From positions 496,001 through 560,000 of the forward strand of contig OY970383.1 in NCBI GenBank assembly GCA_963719415.1: a DNA stretch of 64,000 nucleotides. Reading direction: 5' to 3'. Source of the DNA: JAPLIS01 sp963719415. Its GTDB lineage: Bacteria > Babelota > Babeliae > Babelales > Vermiphilaceae. The position numbers and the translations under genes were made by a program. This document shows, in pieces, positions 26,165-36,000 of this stretch. The notes under the pieces are model-generated. The model was given only the letters and a program-made list of their open reading frames with translations, did no database searches and was not told the DNA's origin. Within the stretch, counting starts at the first letter, position 1; the number at the start of each line of letters is the position of its first letter.

Positions 26165-27082
26165 TTACGCTACTTTTGCTACTTTTTTTAAAAAACTCAT
26201 CACGCCAAGTATGATTACCATTCCCGCGCCAAGACCACAAATCCATTGATACATGGTACTACTTTGTTCTTGTTGAGCTATAATGGCTTGAGCATGATTT
26301 CGAACCCGTGCTACCAATTCCAGCTGTTCTGTTCTTAATTTTTGTGTTTGCGATTCTTGCTCCTGCAGTTGCTTTTTCAGCTTTTGCGTTTCTACGTGAG
26401 CTTCCTTTAACTGTTGTGCTTGCTGCCCCATAATAAATTGTTGCTGTGCTTGCAATTTTTCTGCTTGCGCTTGCTGTTCTTCTAACCGTTTTTTTAACTC
26501 ACTATAATCTGCATGCAAACAATCTTCTAACACATCACTTCTAGCATGATGCCAGCCATCTTTTTCTAATACAGCACTCATCAACGCTGACTGAATGCGC
26601 CCTTGTTCTAGACCCAAATCATTCATACTCTTTACGGTATTTGTTAAACGAACGTGCAACTTCAATACATCATCTTTCAGCGAATCAAATACACCAAAAA
26701 AATTGGTCTTTTTGAGCTTTTTACCTTCCGAAGAGTCTACTTCTTCTTGAAAACTTGCTCCAACACGCTCATCATCGCAAAGCCTAACAAGCACTTGTTC
26801 TGCCACTTCAAGACGGCTACCAAATCTACTAACTTCATGCTCTAACCGTTCCTTAAAAGAGACAGCTAAATTATCTACCAGGGCAGCAATATCATCTTTC
26901 GCGTTCAGCATATGTTCCCTTACCCGTTCTTGATTTTTAGCAATCTCTGCAAAAATTGTTTCATCATCTACCATCTCTTGACGACTTTTTAAAACAGCAG
27001 TTTCTTGAGCGCTTTTTAAAACAGGCGAAGCAAAAACAGAATAAAAACCAAACATAATCATTAATTGCAATCTCACTACCAT
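26165..27082 (-). CDS. Exported coiled-coil protein with C-terminal membrane anchor
   Basis: A 305-residue protein. The N-terminus MVVRLQLMIMFGFYSVFAS is a signal peptide. The body is a long helix with heptad-like Gln/Glu/Leu content, strongest at residues about 195-270 (KLQAQQQFIMGQQAQQLKE, LKKQLQEQESQTQKLRTEQ). The C-terminus has one membrane helix (WICGLGAGMVIILGVMSFL) and a Lys tail, so the coiled coil would project from a membrane. No family is recognised. An AGGAGA ribosome site precedes the ATG. It stands just downstream of the exported-protein cluster on the same strand. Confidence 0.6.
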   Translation of the reverse strand: MVVRLQLMIMFGFYSVFASPVLKSAQETAVLKSRQEMVDDETIFAEIAKNQERVREHMLNAKDDIAALVDNLAVSFKERLEHEVSRFGSRLEVAEQVLVRLCDDERVGASFQEEVDSSEGKKLKKTNFFGVFDSLKDDVLKLHVRLTNTVKSMNDLGLEQGRIQSALMSAVLEKDGWHHARSDVLEDCLHADYSELKKRLEEQQAQAEKLQAQQQFIMGQQAQQLKEAHVETQKLKKQLQEQESQTQKLRTEQLELVARVRNHAQAIIAQQEQSSTMYQWICGLGAGMVIILGVMSFLKKVAKVA

Positions 27083-27106
27083 TCTCCTCTATAAAAAATA
27101 CGACTC

Positions 27107-27298
27107 TATAGCAAAGCTTAGATTAATACAAGCCCCCGGGCAATAAAAATAGCCCCAAGTAATTAATGTTGTCGAGTATTTGTGTGAAATATTGGTGATT
27201 TTATTAGTAATTTTATTTGTGTGAGCATTGGTGATTATGAAAAAATTGAGGCCCTCTGGGGCCTCAAGGGGAAAATTTTTAATACGCACTGATCTATA
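27107..27298. mobile_element. Miniature element with IS630-like ends
   Basis: The left end TATAGCAAAGCTTAGATTAA and inverted right end TATAGATCAGTGCGTATTAA (continuing AAATTTTCCCC) match the family termini over the outer bases. The interior includes a direct repeat of a TTATTTGTGTGA-like unit and the hairpin GAGGCCCTCTGGGGCCTC. Confidence 0.5.
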
Positions 27299-27356
27299 GC
27301 TGGCAATTGCAAAAAACTCTTTTTTTAATTAAAAAACGTTACTCTAAAGATATCTA

Positions 27357-28961
27357 TTATTCTGTTAAAAGAATAGAAACTGGATTATAAGTATAGTGAA
27401 CAAGAAACGAACGGGCTAATTGACGATTATATTGCAGGGGAGATTCTAGGGCTGCAAAAATTCCCGCATAATTACTAAATCCCACTCCTTGAGCACAACG
27501 CAAAGCTCTCAATCTTGCCTCTGCAGCATATGCATCTGGACAAGTCAATTCGTCGCTTTTACCCGCCACGGCTTTAGCTAACGCCTCCATATCCTTTCTG
27601 TTTCTCCAAGTTTTATATAAATGGGCTTTATATAAATGGGCTGTTGATATAGCTCGAAATAAGGATGGACGGGGTGCTTCTAAAACACCGTCGCCTTGAA
27701 ATCTAGCAAAGCTACCATAACGGCCAACGGGCACTAGCCCCTGAAAGCTCGGATTTTTTCTTTTAGAAACAGGCAAAACTCTAGAAACTGGAGAAACTTG
27801 AAATAAAGGAGCAGCCGACTGTTCATGTTCTATTTCTCCTGTGCAGGATTTTAGCAATAGTGGTGAGACTACTTGTGCTTCAAAACTTTCTGATTCGCAG
27901 AGCACAGCTTCTTCTTTATCAAAAGCTATCATCATTAAAGCTGGATTTTCTTTTTGATCGTTTTCTGGCAATTCTGGCCAGCAATGAGCTGATTCCACCA
28001 TTACACTTAAACAGGTATGCTTTCCGTTCTTCAAGCACGATGGCTTTTCGCACTTATAAAATTCAGGAAATTTATCTTGTGAGTATGATGAAAATGGTGA
28101 AAATTGCGAGCGCTGGTTTTCTAGGCAAGAAAACTGTTTAGCGCAAGAAAAATCTCCTGCTGCTATACGAGTATCTATGCCCACGCTGCTTACGCACACG
28201 TTATTCAGGCTATCTACCGTTACCGTATCTTCACTCGCGCTATCTAAACCTGCATTATCAGCACTGTCTTGAGCCATATTGTCTGTCCCGGTACTATCTA
28301 GTGTATCTATAATAGTTACGGTGCCCGGCGCTATGCTTTGGTCTACGTTTTGGTCTACGCTTAATTTCAAAATTTTATCTTTATTGCTCAAATTTCTGGT
28401 TAAATTTCTCAATTTTTCTTGATACTTTTCTAGCGGTGCATCGAAAGGTTTTTCTTGAAGCTGTGCACGCAAAACGAGTGCTCGTGCTTTTTTTTGTTCT
28501 AACCGAGCTCTTCTTCGAGCTTCCGCTACTTTCGCTGCTTCTACTTTTGCAAGCGCTTTTGCCTTTTCCTTTGCTTCCCGTTCTACTCTCACCATTTGAT
28601 GAGGAAATCTTTCTTCTTTGGCAGCAGCTTCTCTTGCTCGAACTCTTTGTTCTGTTTGTTGACACTCGCTATCTGCTCTACTTAATACCGTTGATTCACC
28701 GCGCCGCCCCCTCACAAAACGAGCTACTCCCGCTCTTTCTCTTACTTCTCTTTTTTTTTCTGCGACTTTTCCCTTTACTTCTCCTTCTTTTTTATTTTTT
28801 GCCCCTTTTTTTTCTACCTTTTTTATTTCTTCTAATTTTTTTATTTTTCTTGCCTGCAATAAATTCGTATCCTTAACCCCTTTTTTTGCTAACCGACCAG
28901 CACCAAAAACTGGTGACCCACACAGAATAAAACTCAAAAATAACACACCATATAGTCTCAT
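27357..28961 (-). CDS. Exported Lys/Arg/Glu-rich protein next to the module family
   Basis: A 534-residue protein. The signal peptide MRLYGVLFLSFILCGSPVFG is very like those of the following family (FILCGSxxFG), but the shared C-terminal membrane module is absent. Residues about 25-190 are Lys/Arg/Glu/Ala-rich helix (EKKGAKNKKEGEVKGKVAEK), the middle is Asp/Ser/Thr-rich and the last ~130 residues look folded (LYKTWRNRKDMEALAKA, RLRALRCAQGVGFSNYAGI). AHLYKAHLYK comes from an 18-base tandem duplication near 27620. An AGGGAAG ribosome site supports the start. It may be a truncated or divergent relative of the family; no function is known to me. Confidence 0.6.
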   Translation of the reverse strand: MRLYGVLFLSFILCGSPVFGAGRLAKKGVKDTNLLQARKIKKLEEIKKVEKKGAKNKKEGEVKGKVAEKKREVRERAGVARFVRGRRGESTVLSRADSECQQTEQRVRAREAAAKEERFPHQMVRVEREAKEKAKALAKVEAAKVAEARRRARLEQKKARALVLRAQLQEKPFDAPLEKYQEKLRNLTRNLSNKDKILKLSVDQNVDQSIAPGTVTIIDTLDSTGTDNMAQDSADNAGLDSASEDTVTVDSLNNVCVSSVGIDTRIAAGDFSCAKQFSCLENQRSQFSPFSSYSQDKFPEFYKCEKPSCLKNGKHTCLSVMVESAHCWPELPENDQKENPALMMIAFDKEEAVLCESESFEAQVVSPLLLKSCTGEIEHEQSAAPLFQVSPVSRVLPVSKRKNPSFQGLVPVGRYGSFARFQGDGVLEAPRPSLFRAISTAHLYKAHLYKTWRNRKDMEALAKAVAGKSDELTCPDAYAAEARLRALRCAQGVGFSNYAGIFAALESPLQYNRQLARSFLVHYTYNPVSILLTE

Positions 28962-28987
28962 AGAAGCTTCCCTGCTGTAACATATAA

Positions 28988-29038
28988 TTGCTGTAATAAT
29001 ATAACTGTCGTGATAATATAACTGTCGTAACGTATAAT
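28988..29038. repeat. Short tandem repeat upstream of the 27357-28961 gene
   Basis: Units of about 17 bases built on GTAATAATATAACTGTC occur in tandem, the last one diverged. They lie 30-75 bases before the start and may include its promoter. Confidence 0.45.
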
Positions 29039-29060
29039 TCTATTTTTCTATCTCTATAAA

Positions 29061-32000
29061 CTATCTATTTTGCAAAAAACAAAACCCAGCAAAGGCTAAA
29101 CCGCCCGCACCTGCCATTGTCAGCTTTTTATGCTGTTGGGCAAAGTAAAACGCTTTTTGTGCCCACATCTGAGCTTTTTGTGTAATCTGATTTTTAATAT
29201 CATGTTTATTAATGCCATGTCGTTGGATTAAGGCGATATTTTTTTTATACTGCAGGTAACAATAATGGAAAAGCTTTAACATCCCTGCTGTAAGTACACT
29301 AGCCAACGCTGTTCCTTTGATTACATCCAACGTTGTTCTATGTGACATCAAACCAACTTCTAAACCTGTTGCAACTAACTTTTCTTGATTTACTACGGCT
29401 CTAGGGGTAGCTCCTGCTAATTTTTTACTTTGACCTGAGCCTTCGACTACCTTAGTTAGGATAGCTTTTTTGACTTCGCCTACACCCGCACCTACGCCTC
29501 TTATTTCTGTTGCAGCTATATCTGCGTCTACTGAAGAACTTGTTTTTGCCAAACCATTTCCATCGCCATTCTCTGATCTGCGATCAGATTCCAGGTAAGA
29601 CCATACTAGAGTAGCTAATCCTCCTAACCCCACAAAACAACTACCCCAAATTCCTGCTTTTCGTGCGCCTTGCCAACGTGCCGGTTCGCCTGCGCCATCT
29701 CTTAGTTCCCCTAGATCTCCTACTGGTTCCCCTAGATCTCCTAGTTCTGAAGCTCTTTCGCCTAGCTCTTCGTCTGAGCCTTCGCCTGGCTCTCTTCCTA
29801 CTTGTGGATCTCCTTGGCCTGGCACTCCCCTAGGAACTGCGCCGTCTCTAATGGTTAGCAAAGGTTGTTGTGCTGGAGCTTGATTCTTGAATACAGCGAA
29901 ACCTTCATTTTCTGTTAGGATTATCGTAAGCCCTTTGCGATTTAAATAGTAAAGTCCTGCAGGATAATGTCCCATTTTTTGTTTCGTTATGGATAAATTT
30001 CTCCCACCGTCAAAACGTTGCAGCGGGCTATCATATTTTTTCAAAATAGCAGCCACTATAGCCTGCGAGGCCGCACCAGCATCCTCTATACCATCTAACA
30101 CATCCATATCGCTATATATATCAGAAGCTCCTTGGCCTGGTACTTCGCCCTGATTTACATCTAATCGAAGAACTGCTTTTCCTTGCCCACCTACAAAATT
30201 GTATACCGGCAGACCTTTTAAAGCTCTTTGAACTACTCGTTCTTGCAGCATTTGCAAGCCTGGTGTCAATTCTATTTTTTGATGTGCGTCTGGAGCTACT
30301 TGTGGTCCAAAAAAAGGACTTACCTGTTCCTGTCCACCTTGATTTACCTCTGCATATCGAACTAATTTACCTTGATTCTCAGCTGCTTCTTTTTCTTCTT
30401 CTTCCAACCCATATACTTGTAGACCGCGGCCTGTTAACACTAAGCGTCTTTTGCCATTCGAATAAAAAAAGCCTGAAAGTAAATTTCGACCTTCTCGTTC
30501 TTCAGAAATTACACCTAGCTCCAATCCATTGTCTAACACCCAGGGGAATACTCCATATTGTCTCGAGAGTGCAGCAAACACGATTCCTACTGCCAAAACG
30601 TCATTCTTGCTTAGGCTATCCAATTCACCTCTATTTAGTATGTTTTCTAACACCGCTATACTCTTTTGCCAAATATCTATCAAATTTTCCCGAGCATCCA
30701 CTAAACCGGATTCATTAGCCACCACTGCAGATGCCTCTGCTAAACTGACCTCTAAAGGACCACCAAATCGAACTAACGCTGATTCAGGCGCTACAGGATG
30801 TGCGCTTTCTCCAACCAATGCACCTAGCGAAGCTCGATCTTCTTTACTATCCTCTTCTTCATCTAAACTTGATTGTGGTTTATCTGCGATCATAGAAGGT
30901 AAAGGAGCCAAAGCGTTGTAGGCTGCGTCTAAGTCTGAGTCAGAATCTGCCTCACTGTCTAGACCTACTGCTGAATTCGATCTACTGCCTGAATTTGCTC
31001 CTTGGACTAAGTTTAACGCTTCATCATCGCTCTTATAGTCAGAATCAACCCCACCTACCAGATCTTTCTTTTTACTTTTATCCAACAAGCCTAGATGCTT
31101 TACTTGAGTCTCTACCCCCTGTTTAAATCTTATTTTAGCTCCAGTTTTTATTCGAGACCCGAGCCCTACGACTGCTACGTCTAGAACCTGTCCTGCTGCA
31201 ACATCTTGAGCTCGCGGTTCTGGTTCTGGTATAGAAGCTGGAGGCAAAATGAGAGCTCCTACATCTAATCCTACCCCAGGTTCTACTCCAAGTTCTACTC
31301 CAAGTTCTACTCCAAGTTCTGCCGCTGGTTCTGCTACCATGAATGGTCTTAGGAGTTCGTATGCTACTTCACCCGCAACTTGATACACTTCTTTAACCAT
31401 CTGTTGTTGTTCTGGTGTAAAAGCTTTATCAATAAGTGCTCTACCCGACAATACCTCTAACATTTGCTTGAATATGAATGGTGGCCTAAAAACTGGAACC
31501 AAAGCGAAAGCTTGTGGTTCTGGGTTAGCTAAAACTTCTGGTTCTGATCTGTTAACTGAAAGTATACCTTCTGAAACTGCATCTCCACCAACGCTTGCTG
31601 CCTGCATTATACTCATAAATGGTGAAGGGGGTCCATTTTCGACGCGAACCAAATTGTTTGCTTCAAAAAAATCCGGCCTAAAATCTCCTTCTGCTACATC
31701 TCTACTAGCTAAAGACTGGCGTATTACTTGAAGTACTTCTTTTTGTTGAGGCGTAAGCTGGCTTTCATCAATACGCACCTTGCCCGAGGCTACCATTGCA
31801 AACGCTTTTTGTTGGACTAAAGAGTTCCAAGAAGAGACCCAAGAATCTTTTAAACCTAACTTTAACATAAAATCTCTTACTGCTTGGTCAGGTGGCTCTA
31901 TATTACTTCCAAATGCTAGTGGCCCATTTCTTTGAACTCTAAAAAAAGGATCCCTCGCCGACTGTCCGCCCAAAATACCCGCTAGCGACGAATTTTGCCT

Positions 32001-32537
32001 CAAGCCACCGCCGTTTACTGCCCCTTGCTTCGATAAAAAAACTTCCAACACAGAATTAGTTTTGTTAGATACTGGTTCTCCCACTCTTGCTGCCTCTTCT
32101 TCTTCCTTATCATCAGCTTGATATCCTGTATCAGTTGGATGTGCTGTTTGACATCCAGCTGGATATAATTCTCTATTGGGGAAAGCTGAAAAACCTGCTG
32201 CATCTTCTCCTATTTTTGGCATTTGCCAAAAATTACCCACTTTAGCTCTTGGCAATATTCCAAACCAACTCGCAGGCGATCTTGTCCCTGCTGGGTTTAC
32301 CAAACACGAGTCATCGTCTACTCCACTACGAGGGAAATTCAAGGGTTTTATTTGAGACAAAGCCGACCTATTAAATCTTTGGCCATCTGCTCCTGGGCCC
32401 CTATTTGGCAAATAATGACCAAACTTACGGGCAGCCTGAAAAGCAGTAAACGCTCCAAAAGCCTGCGAGCCGCATAGAACAAAACTTAAAAACAAAACAA
32501 AATTTAATCTTATATTTAATCTCACGCCTAATCTCAT
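29061..32537 (-). CDS. Exported modular protein, family member 1 (common C-terminal module)
   Basis: A 1158-residue member of a six-gene local family. The order is: signal peptide (FVLFLSFVLCGSQAFGA); a long low-complexity region rich in Pro, Gly, Glu and Ser with AELGVELGVELGVE repeats; two putative copies of an ~80-100-residue module (near residues 645-730, ending VLTGRGLQVYGLEE, and 835-905, ending TIILTENEGFAVFKNQ); a hydrophobic segment IWGSCFVGLGGLATLVWSYL; a Ser/Val linker; then the C-terminal module with SVLTAGMLKLFHYCYLQYKK and AGGLAFAGFCFLQNR. The last module marks it as a family member although diverged in DNA from the others. AGAGGA precedes the ATG. Exported or envelope-anchored; function unknown. 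Confidence 0.62.
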   Translation of the reverse strand: MRLGVRLNIRLNFVLFLSFVLCGSQAFGAFTAFQAARKFGHYLPNRGPGADGQRFNRSALSQIKPLNFPRSGVDDDSCLVNPAGTRSPASWFGILPRAKVGNFWQMPKIGEDAAGFSAFPNRELYPAGCQTAHPTDTGYQADDKEEEEAARVGEPVSNKTNSVLEVFLSKQGAVNGGGLRQNSSLAGILGGQSARDPFFRVQRNGPLAFGSNIEPPDQAVRDFMLKLGLKDSWVSSWNSLVQQKAFAMVASGKVRIDESQLTPQQKEVLQVIRQSLASRDVAEGDFRPDFFEANNLVRVENGPPSPFMSIMQAASVGGDAVSEGILSVNRSEPEVLANPEPQAFALVPVFRPPFIFKQMLEVLSGRALIDKAFTPEQQQMVKEVYQVAGEVAYELLRPFMVAEPAAELGVELGVELGVEPGVGLDVGALILPPASIPEPEPRAQDVAAGQVLDVAVVGLGSRIKTGAKIRFKQGVETQVKHLGLLDKSKKKDLVGGVDSDYKSDDEALNLVQGANSGSRSNSAVGLDSEADSDSDLDAAYNALAPLPSMIADKPQSSLDEEEDSKEDRASLGALVGESAHPVAPESALVRFGGPLEVSLAEASAVVANESGLVDARENLIDIWQKSIAVLENILNRGELDSLSKNDVLAVGIVFAALSRQYGVFPWVLDNGLELGVISEEREGRNLLSGFFYSNGKRRLVLTGRGLQVYGLEEEEKEAAENQGKLVRYAEVNQGGQEQVSPFFGPQVAPDAHQKIELTPGLQMLQERVVQRALKGLPVYNFVGGQGKAVLRLDVNQGEVPGQGASDIYSDMDVLDGIEDAGAASQAIVAAILKKYDSPLQRFDGGRNLSITKQKMGHYPAGLYYLNRKGLTIILTENEGFAVFKNQAPAQQPLLTIRDGAVPRGVPGQGDPQVGREPGEGSDEELGERASELGDLGEPVGDLGELRDGAGEPARWQGARKAGIWGSCFVGLGGLATLVWSYLESDRRSENGDGNGLAKTSSSVDADIAATEIRGVGAGVGEVKKAILTKVVEGSGQSKKLAGATPRAVVNQEKLVATGLEVGLMSHRTTLDVIKGTALASVLTAGMLKLFHYCYLQYKKNIALIQRHGINKHDIKNQITQKAQMWAQKAFYFAQQHKKLTMAGAGGLAFAGFCFLQNR

Positions 32538-32621
32538 AAAAATCCTCTTTTTTGTAATAAACTATTCACAAAGCTTAACCAACGTTAAGCGTCAGTCCAG
32601 ATTAACATCAATGCCATTATT

Positions 32622-32700
32622 TTAACAAGAAAAAAAGCCTGCAAAAAAAGCGTTTCTTATTGATAATATACTAAAAGAATAAATATAAAACAAACAGAAA
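32622..32700 (-). promoter_or_regulatory. Conserved upstream block of family member 1
   Basis: On the minus strand this block contains TATTCTTTTAGTATATTATC and a following AAGAAACGC. The TATTCTTTTAGTATATTA core recurs before all six family genes, at a similar distance from the start, so promoter function is likely. Confidence 0.4.
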
Positions 32701-32746
32701 ATAGAGTAGATAAACGATAAAAACCTCGTAGATATAAAGAAATAAG

Positions 32747-32779
32747 ATAGGGAACTGTCTTTTTACAACAATTCCCTAT
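32747..32779 (-). terminator. Probable terminator of family member 2
   Basis: An AGGGAA...TTCCCT hairpin lies about 265 bases beyond the stop at 33043. The same hairpin with a 'CTGTCTTTTTACAACA' loop follows four other genes of the block. Confidence 0.5.
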
Positions 32780-32861
32780 TTATATATGGAAAGAAGATTC
32801 TACTCAGTTGCTTTTAACCAATGCTGTTTACTTCCACCATTCCATACCTTTTGCACAATTT

Positions 32862-33041
32862 TTTTACCCCAATCACTAGATTGGGGGCCCCAGTTTTTTT
32901 ACCCCAATCACTAGATTGGGGGCCCCGGTTTTTTTAAACTTGCTATTGTTGATAAATTTGTTTGTATTGTTCCCTACGGGGCAATTACTGGGTTATTTTT
33001 TTTACCCCAACAATAAGCTGATTTATGAGCGCTTTGCTCTA
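32862..33041. mobile_element. Miniature element remnant with doubled palindrome
   Basis: The right end GATTTATGAGCGCTTTGCTC matches the IS630-like termini inverted, and the interior shares TTTTTTTAAACTTGCTATTG with the elements at 5130 and 22683. Upstream are two copies of a unit with the perfect palindrome CCCCAATCACTAGATTGGGG followed by GGCCCC. The left end is not clear. It abuts the stop of family member 2. Confidence 0.5.
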
Positions 33042-33042
33042 T

Positions 33043-36000
33043 TTATCTATTTTGTAAAAGATAAAATCCTGCAACCGCCAAACTACCTGCACCGGCCATT
33101 GTCAGCTTTTTATACTGTTGAGCATAGTAAAGCGCTTTTTCCGCCCAAAACTTAGCCTTTTGCGTCATTTGACCCTTAATATCTTTTAATGCGATATTTT
33201 TTGCATATTGCGAGTAACAATAATGGAAAAGTTTTAACATTCCTGCTGCCAACACGCTAGCCAATGCTGTTTCTTTCACCGTCTTCCAAGTTCCGTTTGG
33301 CATCAAACCTGTTGTAACTAACTCTTCACCGGTAACTTTTCCAGCTCTAGCTGTTACGCCTGAAACTGCTAAGTTTTTACTTTGAGCGGAGCTTACTGCT
33401 ACATCTAGAGTAGAAACGGTGCCTTGTGTTCCTACTGCTTTGACTTCTGCTGAATCTGGATCTACAAAAGAATTTTGTTCTACTAGGCTATTTTCACCGC
33501 CGCCAACAAATTGCCCAGCGGCCGCCACAACAATAGGTGGAAGTGCATATTCCACAAAATAAGTGCTCAACTTTAGTAATTTGCTACGCCACGAGACTGC
33601 CGGTCTTCTTACTTCTGGATCTTGATCTACTCCTGCTTCTACAAATTCGGCTGGGCCATCTTCTAACTCTATGTTATCTATGTCTTCTGGTATGCCGTTT
33701 TCATCTAAGTCTATTTCTGGACCTACATCTTCACCTGCTTCGTCATGCTGTTCTAAAGGTGGAACCGCTTCGCGCAAACGAGCTTCTTCTTCTCTTTGCA
33801 CCCGTTCAGCATTTGCTGCTAAAAATTCTTTCAATAACGTTTGGTCGTAATCTTCTTGTCGTGCTAATCCATGTACTTCTCTCTGTCTTGCTATCTCTTT
33901 CCCAAACTCTTCAAAACGATGCTCTTCTGCTCTTTTCGCCTGTTCAAAATTGCATATCGCTAAACTTTTTGGTACAAACCGTATTGACGCCCTGCCATTC
34001 TTATGTCTAACGATACGCCTCTTTACTTGTGAAAACTGCAAACATCCCTCGTCATTCACATAGAAAAGTTGACCATTATCAAATCGAAAACCCTGAGGCA
34101 AGTCTACTCTTCCGTCCCGACTCTGTTTTCCCGGAACTAATGGAATTAAAATCGCAGCCACAGCTTTAAATGCCTCATCGCATGCGCTTTCGTCAGCCCC
34201 TCTACCTTGTCTTATAATACCATCCAACACGCTTCTTGGATCGACTTCTCTGTCTGCTAAAGGTACTTCTCTGTCTGCTGAACTGACTGCTAAAGGATGG
34301 TGATTAGAAGGTACTAAGTCTGCTGCAATTCCCCCAAGATCCTCTCTGTCTATGTGTTGTCTTGGTGCGTCGCCGCCTTGAAAGAACACTGGTCTCTTCT
34401 GTCCCCATTCTTCGACTCCTCCTCTATTCACTGGCAACATCGGCCTAGCATTCTGCCCTGCATTTGCTACTACTAGTCGACATGCTGGATCAACTGTAGG
34501 CGCCACTGCCGGTTCCACATTCTCAGACTGCCCATACTCTATCTCTAAACCTTCGCCGCCTCTACCTTCATCTTTAACATTAACTTTTAACCAGCCTTTG
34601 CCGTTCCAATAAGAAATGCATCCGTCTTTAATCAGCAGCTTCCTATCTTCTTTTTCAAATCTACGAGACAGACCCCATTTTTGAGTAATTTTACAAAGGT
34701 CCCTGTATACGCCAAAGGCAGTCGGTTTCTTTTTTTCAGCTATCATTTTATCTAATGTCGCTACCGTATCTTCCCAAGCGCTTCGCTGAAGAGATTCTAG
34801 ACTAACAGAGTTCTCATCCTCATCTTCGCTTGATTCGTCGCCATCCTTCCACCTTGCTCTAGGTGCACTTGCTGCTTTTTCACGAACGTTATTTGCGCGT
34901 TCTAATCGACGACTTTCTCTTTCTCTAGCGCGTTCTTCAAGTCTTTTTTCTTTTTCTAGTCGAGCTTCTTCAAGTCTTTCTTGAATTTTTTGTCCTGATT
35001 CTGCTTGACGTTTTAGTATTACTTCAGCTCTTTTCCTTCTTTCAACTTCTTCTACATTTGCAACATTGACTACATTTGCAACATTGACTACATTTGCAAC
35101 AATTTCTCGACGCATCTTTTGTCGTCTTATATATGGATCTGGATCACCGCCTATTTCGCATGTGTCTTGCCTCACCGCTTCTTGAACTTGGGGCACGTCT
35201 GGCCCTTCTACTACTACCTCTTCTTGAACCCTAGGTTGCGAAGCTCTTGAATCTGTGCCACTACCTAAAGTTGCATCTTCAACTACACTGGCCTCTTTTT
35301 TATGAACACTCTTACCGCCAGAACTAATCAAAGCTCTTTCTGCATATTCTGCTTGACTCCGTGCTCTTTTTCTAGCTAATTCTTCAAGTCTTTTTTCTTT
35401 TTTTAGTCGAGCTTCTTCAAACTGTAGATCAACCATACTTCTTCCTCTAATAGCGGCTTCATATCCTTGTTGATATATTTCCGCTTGAGAAGTTGCCTTA
35501 GGTCTTTCTTCTGCTTCTAATCTTGTTCCACTCAAAATATTTGCCACTCCTTCATAAGCGTCAAATTCTGCTCTTTTTCTAACTAGTACTTCTTCAAGTC
35601 TCTCTTGAAATTTTTGTCCTGATTCTTCTTGATCTCGAGATTGCGATGATGGAGCTGAACCCGAAACAAAAGTTCTCGGATGCAAGCTACTACCTACAGT
35701 TGCATCTCCAACAACACTTGCCTCTTTTTTATGAGCGCTCTTATCGCCCAAAACCCTATCTGCACGCTCTGCTCGACGACTTTCTCTTTCTCTAGCTTTT
35801 TTTTCAGTTTCTTGTCGAAATTGTCGAGATTCTTGAAGTCGTGCTCCTTTTCGTTCTCTTTCTAGTTCTCTTTCTCGCCTTCTTTCGTCAAAGCTCTGTC
35901 GAGATTCTTGAGCTCTTGGATATAAGCTACTTGCTAAATCTTCTGGAGCTTGACTATTATCTAAAACTACATTTCGATCTACACTTACCTCTTGATAATC

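Noticed and set aside
28436..28876. Long plus-strand frame rich in Leu and Phe
   Set aside because: It is the complement of the Lys/Glu-rich part of the minus-strand gene at 27357-28961 and has no ribosome site.
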